Source: Candidozyma auris
Taxonomy: Eukaryota > Ascomycota > Pichiomycetes > Serinales > Metschnikowiaceae
DNA: 64,000 bases
Direction of reading: 5' to 3'
NCBI RefSeq assembly: GCF_003013715.1
Contig: NC_072812.1
Coordinates: forward strand, 2,294,001 to 2,358,000
Shown: one piece after another, positions 1-9,591 of the stretch
How positions within the stretch are numbered: the first letter of the stretch is position 1
How the letters are laid out: the number at the start of each line of letters is the position of its first letter
Translations under genes and position numbers: made by a program
Notes under the pieces: model-generated
The model's input: only the letters and a program-made list of their open reading frames with translations
Databases searched by the model: none
Told to the model about the DNA's origin: nothing

Positions 1-1534
1 GTTGGCTTCTCGGCCCGAGCTTCAGAGCGTGCTTCTAGTTGACCCCAAGCAGCAGCTCGATGAACTCTCCAGTACTCCCGAGTTCGAGAAATGGGTCTCT
101 GACCAGTCAGTTCGGTCCTTCTCGTATATTTTAGAGAACATCGGTGGTGTGTCGCAAACTCTAGACCCTGAGAAAGTGCATCCAGGGACGGTGATTGCAT
201 CACCTCTGAAAGTAAGGCCAAACTACTTTTACAACTGGATCAGAGACTCGGCCTTGACGATGAGAACTCTCATATACCACATGAACGACCACCTCAGCAA
301 CTCAACGTCGATGATGGAACTCAGGCGCGTGATCGAGCAATACATCGAGGTGAACTATAGACTTCAGCGGGTTTCGAACAAGTCGGGTACCTTTAATGAT
401 CCGAAGCGCAAGGGCCTTGGCGAGCCCAAGTTTCTAACGAATGGGCAGGCGTTTGACGAACGCTGGGGGAGGCCTCAGTCTGACGGCCCGGGGCTTCGAG
501 TGTCTACCATTCTTGGGTATTTGTTCTTTCTCAAGGGCAACAACCTAGAAATCGAGAGCGACTTCTTAGGAAACGTCACTTTCATCTACAACAAGATCAT
601 AAAGCCAGATTTAGAGTACATCATTGCCAATTGGCGTGAAAAGCTGTTTGACTTGTGGGAGGAAATTGAGTCGCATCACTTCTTCAACGCCTTGACCCAG
701 CTTAAGGCATTACAGGATGGACAGCGATTTACCCAGCTTCACGTCATGGACATGACGTTTGCGAGGCAGCTTCAACTGACATACCATGAGCTTCTCGAGT
801 ATGTCACCAACTCTGGAGGGTTCACGAGACCATTGGTGTCGCACATAATCGAAACACCAGAATTTTACGAGAAGGGCGTGCGGTCAGGCCTTGACGCCGC
901 TATTTTCCTTGCAGCGCTCCATGCGCATAATCTAGAGTTTGGCGGTACAGATAACATTCCCTACGATGTTGACGATTCTCACATCTTGAATAGCATCACC
1001 GCTATGGCTGCTGATATGAAGACACGATACCCGATCAACATAAGACACCAAACTGGACTGGCATTGGGCAGATATCCTGAGGATGTGTATGACGGGTATG
1101 GAACTTCTTTAGGAAACCCCTGGTTTATCTCGACGTTATCTGCTGGAGAAGTTCTTTACAAGTGGATCTACAAGTACACTAGACGCCACGCTGATATTGT
1201 AATCGATAAACTGAACATTGAATTCTTCCAGCCACACGACAAGGAGTTGCAAAATGACGGTTCATTAGAGAACGGAGTGATTGTAATCTCTTACAGCTCC
1301 GACAGGTATCAGCGAATACTCAAGAGTTTATACAAGTATGCTGACACGTTTCTTCAAGTCGTGCTGAGACATGTGGACAGGCATGACGGGTCTATGTCTG
1401 AGCAGTTTGATAGAAACACCGGATACATGCAAGGGGCTGAGAAGTTGACGTGGTCGTATTCGGCGTTCCACAATTGCGTGAGATGGAGAACGAAAGCTGC
1501 TGATCAGATCAGGCACCTCCATAATCAAGAGTAA
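1..1534 (+). CDS. Glucoamylase, GH15 family (5' end outside window)
   Basis: This is the last 510 residues of a glucan 1,4-alpha-glucosidase, which releases glucose from the non-reducing ends of starch, maltodextrin or glycogen. It shows almost the whole GH15 (alpha/alpha)6 catalytic domain. YFYNWIRDSAL (residues 75-85 of the visible part) is the first substrate-binding signature, and RPQSDGPGLR (157-166) the second. FDLWEE carries the general acid (Glu220). The C-terminal SEQFDRNTG carries the general base (about Glu467), followed by LTWSYSAF. The reading frame is open to base 2, where the first codon is TTG, so the start and any signal peptide lie upstream. It cannot be said whether the enzyme is secreted, like Candida GAM/GCA enzymes, or intracellular, like yeast Sga1. 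No starch-binding domain follows the catalytic domain. The family is certain; the exact orthologue is not. Confidence 0.93.
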   Translation, partial: LASRPELQSVLLVDPKQQLDELSSTPEFEKWVSDQSVRSFSYILENIGGVSQTLDPEKVHPGTVIASPLKVRPNYFYNWIRDSALTMRTLIYHMNDHLSNSTSMMELRRVIEQYIEVNYRLQRVSNKSGTFNDPKRKGLGEPKFLTNGQAFDERWGRPQSDGPGLRVSTILGYLFFLKGNNLEIESDFLGNVTFIYNKIIKPDLEYIIANWREKLFDLWEEIESHHFFNALTQLKALQDGQRFTQLHVMDMTFARQLQLTYHELLEYVTNSGGFTRPLVSHIIETPEFYEKGVRSGLDAAIFLAALHAHNLEFGGTDNIPYDVDDSHILNSITAMAADMKTRYPINIRHQTGLALGRYPEDVYDGYGTSLGNPWFISTLSAGEVLYKWIYKYTRRHADIVIDKLNIEFFQPHDKELQNDGSLENGVIVISYSSDRYQRILKSLYKYADTFLQVVLRHVDRHDGSMSEQFDRNTGYMQGAEKLTWSYSAFHNCVRWRTKAADQIRHLHNQE

Positions 1535-1669
1535 TGAATAGATTTTCTCAAAATTCGCTTTACTAAAATGGTCTGTTTCTCTTTATCGGGTGGTTGCAAA
1601 ACGAGGGGTACGGGTGCGTTTTCCAATTATCAAATCTCACTCACAGCTTCAGCTCTGGAAGCACCCGCC

Positions 1670-2047
1670 ATGAACTTATTCCTAATTGTGGGTGGTCTAA
1701 TACTTTTGCATTGCGGATACTCATCACATGAGTACCACACCGTTTTGAAAACGAAGAACTCGTTCATCCCTTCTGAAATCATCATCGAGGTGCTCATTGG
1801 CGTCGTCATCATCAACCTTGGAGCATTGAGAGCAATTCAAAACAGGTACCGATTCGGCATAACCCACGATGACGTTGTGTGGCCGCCACTGACGTTTCTT
1901 TTGCCGATCAACTTGAGCGAGGCCAACGCAGTGATCAATCTGTTGGGTGTGTGTGAGCATGAAGAGTTGGACACGAGACGGGATTTCATTGATGTCAAGC
2001 AAAAAAGGAAAGAGTATGCTGAGTGGGTGGCCAAGCAGGAAGCTTAG
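1670..2047 (+). CDS. EMC5: ER membrane protein complex subunit 5
   Basis: The 125-residue product is a small subunit of the ER membrane protein complex, which inserts and chaperones multi-pass and tail-anchored membrane proteins. It has two hydrophobic segments (about residues 2-14 and 37-52). The pattern L(H)xGYSSHEYH after the first segment matches HSGFSSYEFH of yeast Emc5. Near the C-terminus FIDVKQKRKEYAEWVAK matches the conserved FVDVHMKRKxxREWA motif. An in-frame ATG lies upstream at 1568, but the extra 34 residues look like leader sequence and do not resemble the family. The ATG at 1670 puts the first membrane segment at the N-terminus, as in other Emc5 proteins. No TACTAAC branch site occurs upstream, so an intron is unlikely. 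The gene starts 136 bp after the glucoamylase stop. Confidence 0.85.
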   Translation: MNLFLIVGGLILLHCGYSSHEYHTVLKTKNSFIPSEIIIEVLIGVVIINLGALRAIQNRYRFGITHDDVVWPPLTFLLPINLSEANAVINLLGVCEHEELDTRRDFIDVKQKRKEYAEWVAKQEA

Positions 2048-2246
2048 AATATACAGAAGCATGAGTTACAAAACATGAGGATCAATAAATTATCTATGAA
2101 TATGTACGAAGTAAAAAAGGTGATAAAGTGTGAATGAGGGGGTGAAAGTCAATGTGGACTAGGACAAGGGTTGAAAAATCAAGCAAAACCATAAAACTCC
2201 AATTCATTCCTTTCTGTACTGTGGCATACCACTCAATCGTGAAAGA

Positions 2247-3220
2247 TTACTGGACCTTCTTCTCAGCTTTCTTCTTCATTCTCTGCTCTCTTGAAGCCTT
2301 GCCCTTTGGACCGGCCTCAGTGTCCAAGAAGAAGTCCCACCATCTGAAACTAGAGGCGTATGAACCAATGAAAAAGTGGTGGTGCTCGTCGTGGTGGTCA
2401 GCTCCGGCCCAGAAAGGCAAGAAGTGGTGCAAGGACCATGGGAACTCGTAACCGGAATGAGCGTCCACAGCCTGGAACAACCTCAAGCAGATCCACACAG
2501 AGATGGTGAACAAATGCAAGTCCCTGGTGAAGTAGCACCACACAATGGGGATGCCGACGGTGCCCATGCCTAGAAGGGCCACTTCTACAGGGTGGGCGTA
2601 CTCAGCAGCCAAACCAAAGGGAGCAGCATAACGGTGGTGTTGCTTGTGAATATACTTGTAGAAAACACCGTGATGCAAGCCTCTGTGGAACCAGTAGTGC
2701 CAGGCGTCCTCAGCGACGAAGAACAAGGCCAAGTGAAAAGCGATCTTCCACCAAGGAGGGAAAGGAGCCGAGAAAGAGATACCAATCTTCTCACACAAAG
2801 GGTGGAAAAACCAGATGGGAAAGGCCTCGACCAAGAAGTGAGAAATCAACACCGACTTGAGGCACTCCCACTGCTCCTTGTTGCTGGGGACCTTAGTTTC
2901 CTGGATCTTGTACTTGTTGAAGTAAGGAATGCGGTCGATGATGGCCCAGGGCAAACAGCGACCAAAATACATGATTTCGTGCATCAAGAAGAAAAAGAGA
3001 CCCGTGGCGAACAAGTCGTTGTTCATCCAGTAGTAGTAGGAGGCCCAGAGCTTCTCGACATAGTTCAAGTCAGACACCTTGGAGAAGTTGTGCAAGGCAT
3101 CTGAAAAAGTGGTGACGTTACCAAAGCCTTCGTAGTTGTGATAGACAGCGCTGAGGGTTAGTAATTTAGCTGATTTATGGCAATTTTGAAAAATTCAGTG
3201 TATTTCACATACCTAACCAT
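2247..3220 (-). CDS. ERG25: C-4 methylsterol monooxygenase (two exons)
   Basis: ER-membrane di-iron oxygenase that removes the C-4 methyl groups of 4,4-dimethylzymosterol in ergosterol synthesis. The three histidine boxes of the fatty-acid hydroxylase family are present: HRGLHH (about 158-163), HKQHH (171-175) and HHDEHHH (255-261). The C-terminus ends KKVQ, a KKXX ER-retrieval signal. The gene needs an intron. Exon 1 is 3220-3213 (ATG GTT AG), the intron is 3212-3151 and exon 2 is 3150-2247, giving 303 residues beginning [12 protein letters not shown]. That N-terminus matches the Candida albicans Erg25 N-terminus and restores the sequence missing from the uninterrupted frame, which begins at a TTG codon at 3095. 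Upstream lie a TATA box, a sterol response element and an inverted repeat. Confidence 0.93.
3151..3212 (-). other. ERG25: Spliceosomal intron of ERG25
   Basis: 62-nt intron with 5' splice site GTATGT, branch site TACTAAC at 3163-3157, and CAG acceptor 6 nt after the branch motif. It interrupts codon 3, after only 8 coding nucleotides. Splicing joins AG to C and produces a protein start that matches other Candida Erg25 proteins. Confidence 0.88.
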
Positions 3221-3255
3221 GGTTTGTGGTGGAAAAGGAAGGACACTGGCGCTGC

Positions 3256-3261
3256 TATATA
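3256..3261 (-). promoter_or_regulatory. Probable TATA box of ERG25
   Basis: TATATA lies 36-41 bp upstream of the ERG25 start codon, within CTATATAG. Confidence 0.5.
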
Positions 3262-3285
3262 GGGAACGAAAAAGAAAAGAAACGT

Positions 3286-3302
3286 TTCGCAGCTGCTGCG
3301 AA
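3286..3302. promoter_or_regulatory. Perfect 8-bp inverted repeat upstream of ERG25
   Basis: TTCGCAGC and GCTGCGAA are separated by a single T. The GCTGCGAA arms equal the core of the TGGCTGCRAAA element found in other intergenic regions of the window. The repeat sits between the TATA box and the sterol response element. A dimeric binding site is an inference. Confidence 0.5.
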
Positions 3303-3310
3303 GGACGTGC

Positions 3311-3321
3311 CTCGTATAAGC
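3311..3321 (+). promoter_or_regulatory. Sterol response element (Upc2/Ecm22-type site)
   Basis: CTCGTATAAGC is an exact match to the 11-bp sterol response element defined in yeast ERG promoters, with core TCGTATA. It lies about 90-100 bp upstream of the ERG25 ATG. A related TCGTATC is found on the opposite strand at about 3342-3349. Regulation of ERG25 by a Upc2-type zinc-cluster factor follows from established knowledge of ergosterol genes. Confidence 0.8.
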
Positions 3322-3687
3322 GTCAGAATGCTAAACGAGGCGATACGAGCGCGTCAGGAAAGCCACCAAGACAAGCCAGAGACTGGGATGAAGTGAATTT
3401 TTCAAATGAATTGTGATTACATGGAATTTACGAAGGAGGCTAAATTTAGGATATAAAATGATAATTCGGTAGCATATACAATTAATCATGATGAAGTGCG
3501 GTCCCTAACTAACGTCTGTGGAGGGTCCACTCAGACAGTATTTGCAAACATAACGAACACAACAATTAAAGGGTTGTAAACGATAACTACAGAATCTTTA
3601 AGCCTCCAACAGGACATGCAATTAGTAATATCTTCGAACGTTTTATCGATGTCTGTTCTTGGACTCATCATTTCAAGTAAGCAGAAA

Positions 3688-3698
3688 TGGCTGCGAAA
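3688..3698 (+). promoter_or_regulatory. TGGCTGCRAAA element 1
   Basis: Exact TGGCTGCGAAA in the ERG25/transporter gap, 470 bp upstream of ERG25. Confidence 0.6.
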
Positions 3699-4187
3699 TC
3701 CTGATTAGGAATTAATGTCGTCGCTTGGTCAGCTTTCATGGCCCACCAAAAAAAGAACCGATTCTCTTTTAATTGATCTGAAATTTTTAGTTCGTACACT
3801 TTTAGCTCGTTTTAATTCAGCCATGCTGTCAAATAGTTGTTACCTTGTTATTGGAACCACTTGTGTCGACCCTTGCTGAAGCAGTCGCGACATTGTCGTT
3901 CCCTGTGGACCACATCTGCATTGAGATAACGCTGAATTATTTATGGGAAACTACGCTGTAGCCAAAACATGGAGAAGATTTGAAGATAACCCCTATCAAG
4001 AATTACAAAATCTCGTTTCCTTCAAGAGCCGTTTAAACTAACCCTAAGCAACCCGGTTTCAGATCTTATCCCTGTGGTTTTTATGCACACTGGTGTTGAA
4101 ATCATACGATTTACAAGTTTCAACGGTCTGTGACTGCATCCAAGCCCTTGCTTCTCTCTCTCGCTGACATCTCTGTACGACTTCCTT

Positions 4188-4198
4188 TGGCTGCGAAA
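4188..4198 (+). promoter_or_regulatory. TGGCTGCRAAA element 2
   Basis: Exact TGGCTGCGAAA followed by AATGG, 500 bp from element 1 and in the same orientation. The 3' flank AATGG is shared with the copy at 13988. Confidence 0.6.
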
Positions 4199-6893
4199 AA
4201 TGGATTCCAAAGAGGTGTTTTCAAGTCAGCACACAGGCTTGGAGGCAAGTGAATTGAAAGCAAGAACATGAGGAGAAGTTGACTCAAGTTGATTGGCCTC
4301 TCTCAAAATCCGTTCGTTGTATACGTGGATTTGCTCAATTCCGATCTTCGGATTTGAGATCAGTGTACGATTTGAGAGAAGTGGAGACGAAGACAACGCT
4401 AAGCATATGATCCTCCAATTCACGTTTCCAGCTTGAAGTCATCAATCGTAGGTCCTCTTAATCTATACGAGATCTCCTATACGGAAAAGTTTTCATTGGC
4501 TGAAATGACGACGAGGAGCCTGTAGAGGAGAAACGGATGAACTGCCATGCCATAAAACGATCGTTGATGATAATTTATGGAGATCTTGGTACCAGGAGCT
4601 TTTTTCTAATCAATGGCATGTGAGGGTGTTGCCATGCTGAAATAAGTATTCATTCGTCAGCGAGCCATGGAAGCTTCATATTCTTTCCATTGAAGTACTC
4701 AGTTAGTCTGAGAAGAGTTTATTTCGGCCTTTGGCGAATCAAGTGATATGTACGGAGTTTTCTTTAAGTATTCGATGTAACAAGGTAACTCAAGGTTCAT
4801 ACCATCATCATCAGCTCTCATTGTAAAGCAGGTAGTTTCCGACGCTGCATTAAACTTCGAGGTCTGCGGCTACGAAAGGAAACTCATGGAATCCACAGAT
4901 CAAAAGATTCGTTTTCTCACGATGCTTTTAACGATTTCAAGTATCACACACAGCACAGTCTGTTCGTAACAAAGTAAACAATTGAGTTGTTTGGTAGATT
5001 AAGTTTTGGATATCCTTGAGTTTTTGGATATGTGTACCTTCATTGGTCATAACCCTTTTTAAGGTCAACGAGACGATAATATGTAGGTAGGTTCTGTGCC
5101 ATTCAGAAGCGAGTGTGGAATTGTCTCGCGTGTAATGATGATAGAGGTGAGAAACCTTGCAAAGTGATTGTTCTTTATGATCCTCAAATTTACGGCATTC
5201 CTTGCAGACTCAAGGTGAGCAAGCTTTTATAAGACAATTTCAGATTCCCAATAAATCGATCTGGCAGTTAAATGACCCTCGAATATTCATGATAAAAATT
5301 TCCCCGAATAGCTGAATATTGATATTGTTAGAAGGAAACCTACATACCTCTTATCACGCTCAAGAACCATTTCATAGCAACAAATATAAGGTTCGACGAA
5401 CGCCATTGTTAGACCTATTTCAATCGACTTTAGTTAACAAGGCAACTCTGCCCAAAATACAAAGTAATTTTACACTGAACGGGGAAGGTCAGATATGATC
5501 AGTTCCCGGATAGAATCACGTTGGCAGTAAGAATTGCGCATACAATATTTCCATCACAGATAGCCGGCCTACAAATTGACCTCAATCCATTTTTGACTGT
5601 CCAAGCAATTTCATTCAAAAGTACATTATCACTCTCTGAGGCTCAGTCCAGCTCCCAAAATCCCAGTAAAATTATACAAACCCCTAAAGTAGCCTACAGT
5701 AGCTCGCCAACTTTTGTGTCACTTTCACTAATTTTACCCGCCTCAATTATCCGCCTGTGCCGCCGACTTCAGATAGTCTCAAGGCTCGATTTAGTGGCCT
5801 GTCACAATTTGCGCTTCAACAACGCATCGGCACACTGGGCTAGTTGCGGGCCTTTCACAAGCCAATTTCACCGTAACAAACACCTGTCATGGGTGTCGTC
5901 ATATCAAATCAAATATGCGAAGATTCTCTGCCACTATATAGGGGGTACCGGCACGAGGGACCGAGCAAGCACGCCGGGTGCATGATGAGTTGCCAAATAA
6001 GTGATGTGAGAGAAAGAGTTTTTGAAGGGTTTTACCGAATGCACCAAAACGTGAAACAGTCAATGAGCAGAGCCGGATATTGAGAAGTGCCAAAAACCAA
6101 AAAAGGAAAAAAAAAAAAAAATATGTCTCTGTAGGAACCTCGCTAGAACATCGACACGCAGGAGCGTTGGCCGTGCATTTTGACAGCTTCTCATCTTTGC
6201 TCTCTCCGCGTGAGACAGTTGCGGATTGCACTTTACAGTTGATGAGGGGTAACCACAACCAGAGGGTACAAGATAGGAAGTTTGAGATACCAACATCGAT
6301 GGAAACTTCAGGGAAACTGACCCCAAAGAATCTGCTTTTGTGCTCTTCACATGCCTGGGCGCCACGGGTGGAAAGTCTTTTCGTGTCTTGTGGCACTTCT
6401 CGGCTAATGGCGGCTAATGCACCAGAGCCATCTAACATAAAAAAAAAAGAAAACAAAAAATAAAGCAGAACCCATCCGTCCCCAAAAATACGATGATACT
6501 TTCTGGCGTTGTAGAAACCTAAGTTGGCCAAACACAATGCTCAGTCGCTAACAGATTATTTCCTTCCTTTCCGATTTCCACTTCCTCTCTCACCTGGCTC
6601 GGTACACCGGTCGGCCAGGAAAGCTGCCGAGAGAGGCTGAGGGCGCATCGGGGATGATCGCGACTTTTCCGAGTGCTTTAGGAAAGTGCAACAACAAGGG
6701 ATTCAGAGGAAAATTTGTGGGCAATTTCTCCCATATCTGATATAAATGTCCACATCCTCAATACGGCTTCTTTCCTTTTTCATCAAATCTCTCTCACTCT
6801 AGCAATTCGTGAACACTTTCTTTTCTTCGTCTCAAGTGCTCCTGCATGCTAGTCGCGCCGTGCAAAGACTTTGCATTAATGCGTCTTCCCTCA

Positions 6894-6900
6894 TATATAA
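6894..6900 (+). promoter_or_regulatory. Probable TATA box of the DHA1 transporter
   Basis: TATATAA lies about 100 bp upstream of the ATG at 7002, in a normal yeast position. A T-rich tract follows it. Confidence 0.6.
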
Positions 6901-7001
6901 AGCATTGTTCCGTTATTTTTTTTGATCCGTCAATCTTAGCTTACTCATCACCCTCGCATTCTTTTAAGAACTTCCTTCCATATCCCTAATATTGATACAG
7001 C

Positions 7002-8945
7002 ATGAACAGTACATCGTCAGAGTCGCTAAGGCTGGTGGAGGAACCACAGCCACTACAGCCGTCGCCTACGAATAGACAGCAAAGAACAGGCTCATTCAGC
7101 TCGCTCAGATCGTCGCTCAACCGGTTCCAGACTTCCCAACTGGCTGTTTCTAGAGTTCCCACAAGTTATAGTGTCCATGAAATTTACGGTGATATGGACA
7201 GTGATGAAATTGAAAACCAGAGACTAGAGAACCAGAACGAAGTGCTTCGAACGCTTTCTAGGAGAGTGCTGCGGATGGCTTCCAGAGAGCAAGTGCATTT
7301 CCACGCAGCAGACTTGGAAAGTCAAAAGGAGCAGCTAGAAAAGGATGATGGCTCCAACTATGAGGACTTGCCAGATACAGCGGTTCCTACAAAAGACTTT
7401 GGTGGGGAGTTCACCGCCATGGACCCAGAGCTTGTGGCGTGGGACGGGCCTGACGACCCAGAGTACCCAAGAAATTGGTCGATGATGAGAAAGTTCTATG
7501 TCACCGGCATGGTGTCGTTGTACTCGTTGATCTCGCCGATGTCGTCCTCGGTGCTTTCACCGGCTATGCCGGCCATTTCAGAGTCGATCAACTTGAACAA
7601 CTCGGTTGTCCAATCGCTCTGTGTCTCCATCATGGTTCTTGCATGGGCATTGGGTCCCTTGATCATTGCCCCTATGTCTGAGTCGGACCGTATAGGCCGC
7701 ATTCCAGTGCTCAACATATCCATCTGGATCACCTTCGTTTTCAATTTGGCTTGTGGCTTCATCAAGACGCCTGCCCAGCTCTGTGTGTTGAGGTTTTTGG
7801 GCGGCTTGGGCGGATGTGCCCCTTTGAACGTCGGTGCTGGTACTTTGGCCGATGTCTGGAGCGACGACCAGCGTTTAGTGGCGATGGCCTTCTACTCCAT
7901 GGGCCCGCTTTTGGGTCCTGTGATTGCTCCAGTCATTTCAGGTTTTGTCGTCCAGCGTGCCAATTGGCATTGGTGCTTCTATTACTTGGCAATCTTCAAT
8001 TTTGCTACCGCCGTGCTTGGCACCCTCACTTTTGAAGAAACGTATTCTCCAAAACTCTTGAGAAACAAGGCAGTCAAGTTGAGCAAGAGTACCGGGAACC
8101 CTCACTTGCATACGATTTTCGAAGTCGCTGATGGCGAAACAACTACAAGCAAGATTGTTGTTTCTGTCATGAGACCAATCACCCTCTTGGTGGGCCACCC
8201 TATGGTTTTCGGTTTGGGCATATTCATGGCTTTTTGCTATGGCTTTATGTATCTTCTCATTGTGACATTTCCCTCGGTCTACAAGGGAAGCTACGGGATG
8301 AGTGTCGAGATCTCGGGTCTCATGTATATCCCATTGGGTATTGGCTTCATGGTTGGAACCCTCGTGTTCACTCCAGTGAACGGCAGAATCTACGACAGGC
8401 TCACTAAGAAGAACAATGGTGTGCCCAAGCCAGAGTTCCGTCTTGTCATGCTCATTGCCAGTGGGTTTGGTATCCCAGTTTCGCTTATTTGGTACGGCTG
8501 GTCAGCACAGAAGGAAGTGCACTGGATCATGCCAGCAATTGGCTCATGTCTCTTTGGCATTTGTATTGTTCCAGTGTTTCAAAACGTCCAAACATACCTT
8601 ATTGACATGAACAACCGTTTTGCAGCATCCTCGGTGGCTGCAGCGGCCGTTTTCCGTTCTCTTTTTGGCTTTTCATTCCCACTTTTCGCTACCAAGATGT
8701 ACGACAAATTAAACTACGGATGGGGAAATACCATGTTTGCATTCATTGGACTTCTTTTGGGTATTCCATTTCCGTTGTTCTGTCTCAAATACGGCGAGCT
8801 GTTGAGAATGTGGGCCAATGCAAAGTTCGACCGCAGGCAAGCCAAGAGAGACGAGAAGAACTTAAGAAGGTTGCAAGCCATGAAGGAAAAAGAGGAAGCT
8901 AAGAGCAACATGAAGCATGGTTCGTCAGACTCATCATCAGCATAG
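7002..8945 (+). CDS. MFS drug:H+ antiporter, DHA1 (12-TM) family
   Basis: Plasma-membrane proton antiporter of the DHA1 group, which exports drugs, polyamines or other small cations. The 647-residue protein has a long cytosolic N-terminus (1-163), rich in Ser and charged residues. Just before the first membrane helix comes the family signature WDGPDDPEYPRNW (147-159). About twelve hydrophobic helices follow. The loop after TM2 carries the motif A core SESDRIGR (226-233), and TM5 carries the antiporter motif C as GPLLGPVIAPVISGF (301-315). The C-terminal tail is basic then Ser-rich. It resembles the TPO/FLU1/NAG-type transporters, but the substrate and exact orthologue cannot be decided. It stands alone behind a 3.7-kb upstream region with a TATA box. 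Confidence 0.9.
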   Translation: MNSTSSESLRLVEEPQPLQPSPTNRQQRTGSFSSLRSSLNRFQTSQLAVSRVPTSYSVHEIYGDMDSDEIENQRLENQNEVLRTLSRRVLRMASREQVHFHAADLESQKEQLEKDDGSNYEDLPDTAVPTKDFGGEFTAMDPELVAWDGPDDPEYPRNWSMMRKFYVTGMVSLYSLISPMSSSVLSPAMPAISESINLNNSVVQSLCVSIMVLAWALGPLIIAPMSESDRIGRIPVLNISIWITFVFNLACGFIKTPAQLCVLRFLGGLGGCAPLNVGAGTLADVWSDDQRLVAMAFYSMGPLLGPVIAPVISGFVVQRANWHWCFYYLAIFNFATAVLGTLTFEETYSPKLLRNKAVKLSKSTGNPHLHTIFEVADGETTTSKIVVSVMRPITLLVGHPMVFGLGIFMAFCYGFMYLLIVTFPSVYKGSYGMSVEISGLMYIPLGIGFMVGTLVFTPVNGRIYDRLTKKNNGVPKPEFRLVMLIASGFGIPVSLIWYGWSAQKEVHWIMPAIGSCLFGICIVPVFQNVQTYLIDMNNRFAASSVAAAAVFRSLFGFSFPLFATKMYDKLNYGWGNTMFAFIGLLLGIPFPLFCLKYGELLRMWANAKFDRRQAKRDEKNLRRLQAMKEKEEAKSNMKHGSSDSSSA

Positions 8946-9354
8946 TCACCCAGACATTGTAGTTCGCATGAGCAGCATATTTATTACGAGATTTATTCAC
9001 AATCTCTTTAATTTTAGACATAGAAAACAGGCTTTACGGATTTTGTAGTAGGGACCACAGTTGGTAGACGGTATAGTATGTGAAGGCTGCACAGCCCATC
9101 TCAATAGGGGTCCTCAGAGAGAGACTAAATTACAGCACCCCAAAATCAAGAATTGACCAATTACTGGCACAAATTGCTTCAACTAAGGGTTCCATTACCA
9201 AATCTGATCAATCTGTTGTATCTATATATTTTTGTCCGTAGCCCACTTAAAATCTGTCAAAGACGTCAATCTCATGCATATGCAGCCAGCCTGGTATATT
9301 TCACCTCCCGAATATGCGAACCCTAAAAAGACACCAAACCCTCTTCTTTCATCA
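8946..9354. other. 409-bp intergenic region
   Basis: Contains the transporter 3' region and TATATATT at about 9222-9230, about 125 bp before the next ATG. No RNA gene or repeat is seen. Confidence 0.5.
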
Positions 9355-9591
9355 ATGAAGGCATTAATATACATCACCCTCGCGTACATCGTTGGCCTGG
9401 TCGTGGCCGTCGACTTCGTCAGGCCTCCTCGGGAGGCTGAGGAGCCCATGGCCCGGTTCAACCCGGGAGTTTTGGGGAAATTGAGGCTGCACTTTTATCA
9501 GACAGACGAGCCGGTGCCAGGGCTTGAACCCGACGATTCTTCGGACGATGAGGATTTTCCGGAGGAACCCGGCACTCCCAAATATGACTAG
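9355..9591 (+). CDS. Small single-pass membrane protein, unknown
   Basis: A 78-residue frame begins MKALIYITLAYIVGLVVAVD, a clean signal-anchor or signal peptide (about residues 3-20). A short hydrophilic tail follows, ending in an acidic Asp/Glu/Ser/Pro stretch (GLEPDDSSDDEDFPEEPG). The frame extends upstream to an ATG at 9232. The shorter start is preferred because it puts the hydrophobic segment at the N-terminus and lies downstream of a TATA-like sequence. No family was recognised. It may be a clade-specific small protein or a chance frame; the regular hydrophobic/acidic organisation favours a real gene. Confidence 0.4.
   Translation: MKALIYITLAYIVGLVVAVDFVRPPREAEEPMARFNPGVLGKLRLHFYQTDEPVPGLEPDDSSDDEDFPEEPGTPKYD

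Larger units (their letters stand above)
3322..7001. other. 3.7-kb gene-free region between divergent ERG25 and the DHA1 transporter
   Basis: No convincing gene is seen. The longest open frames are low-complexity or lack an ATG. The segment from about 3420 to 5500 is visibly AT-rich, and 5500-7000 is mixed. It holds two TGGCTGCRAAA elements (3688, 4188), poly-A runs near 6108-6122 and a 10-bp tandem duplication GGCGGCTAAT at about 6400-6420. The right end carries the transporter promoter. The length is unusual for a compact yeast genome; see findings for the centromere possibility. Confidence 0.6.

Noticed and set aside
1568..1669. Possible intron or longer N-terminus for EMC5
   Set aside because: A CACAG acceptor-like sequence is present but there is no branch site of the type seen in the other three introns. 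The ATG at 1670 gives a normal protein.
5521..5985. 154-codon open frame on the plus strand
   Set aside because: It begins at TTG, has no motif and no splice signals, and is most likely chance.
5899..6537. 212-codon open frame on the minus strand in the ERG25/transporter gap
   Set aside because: It contains long Phe runs from an A tract and mixed composition without a family. It overlaps other frames in the same AT-rich gap.
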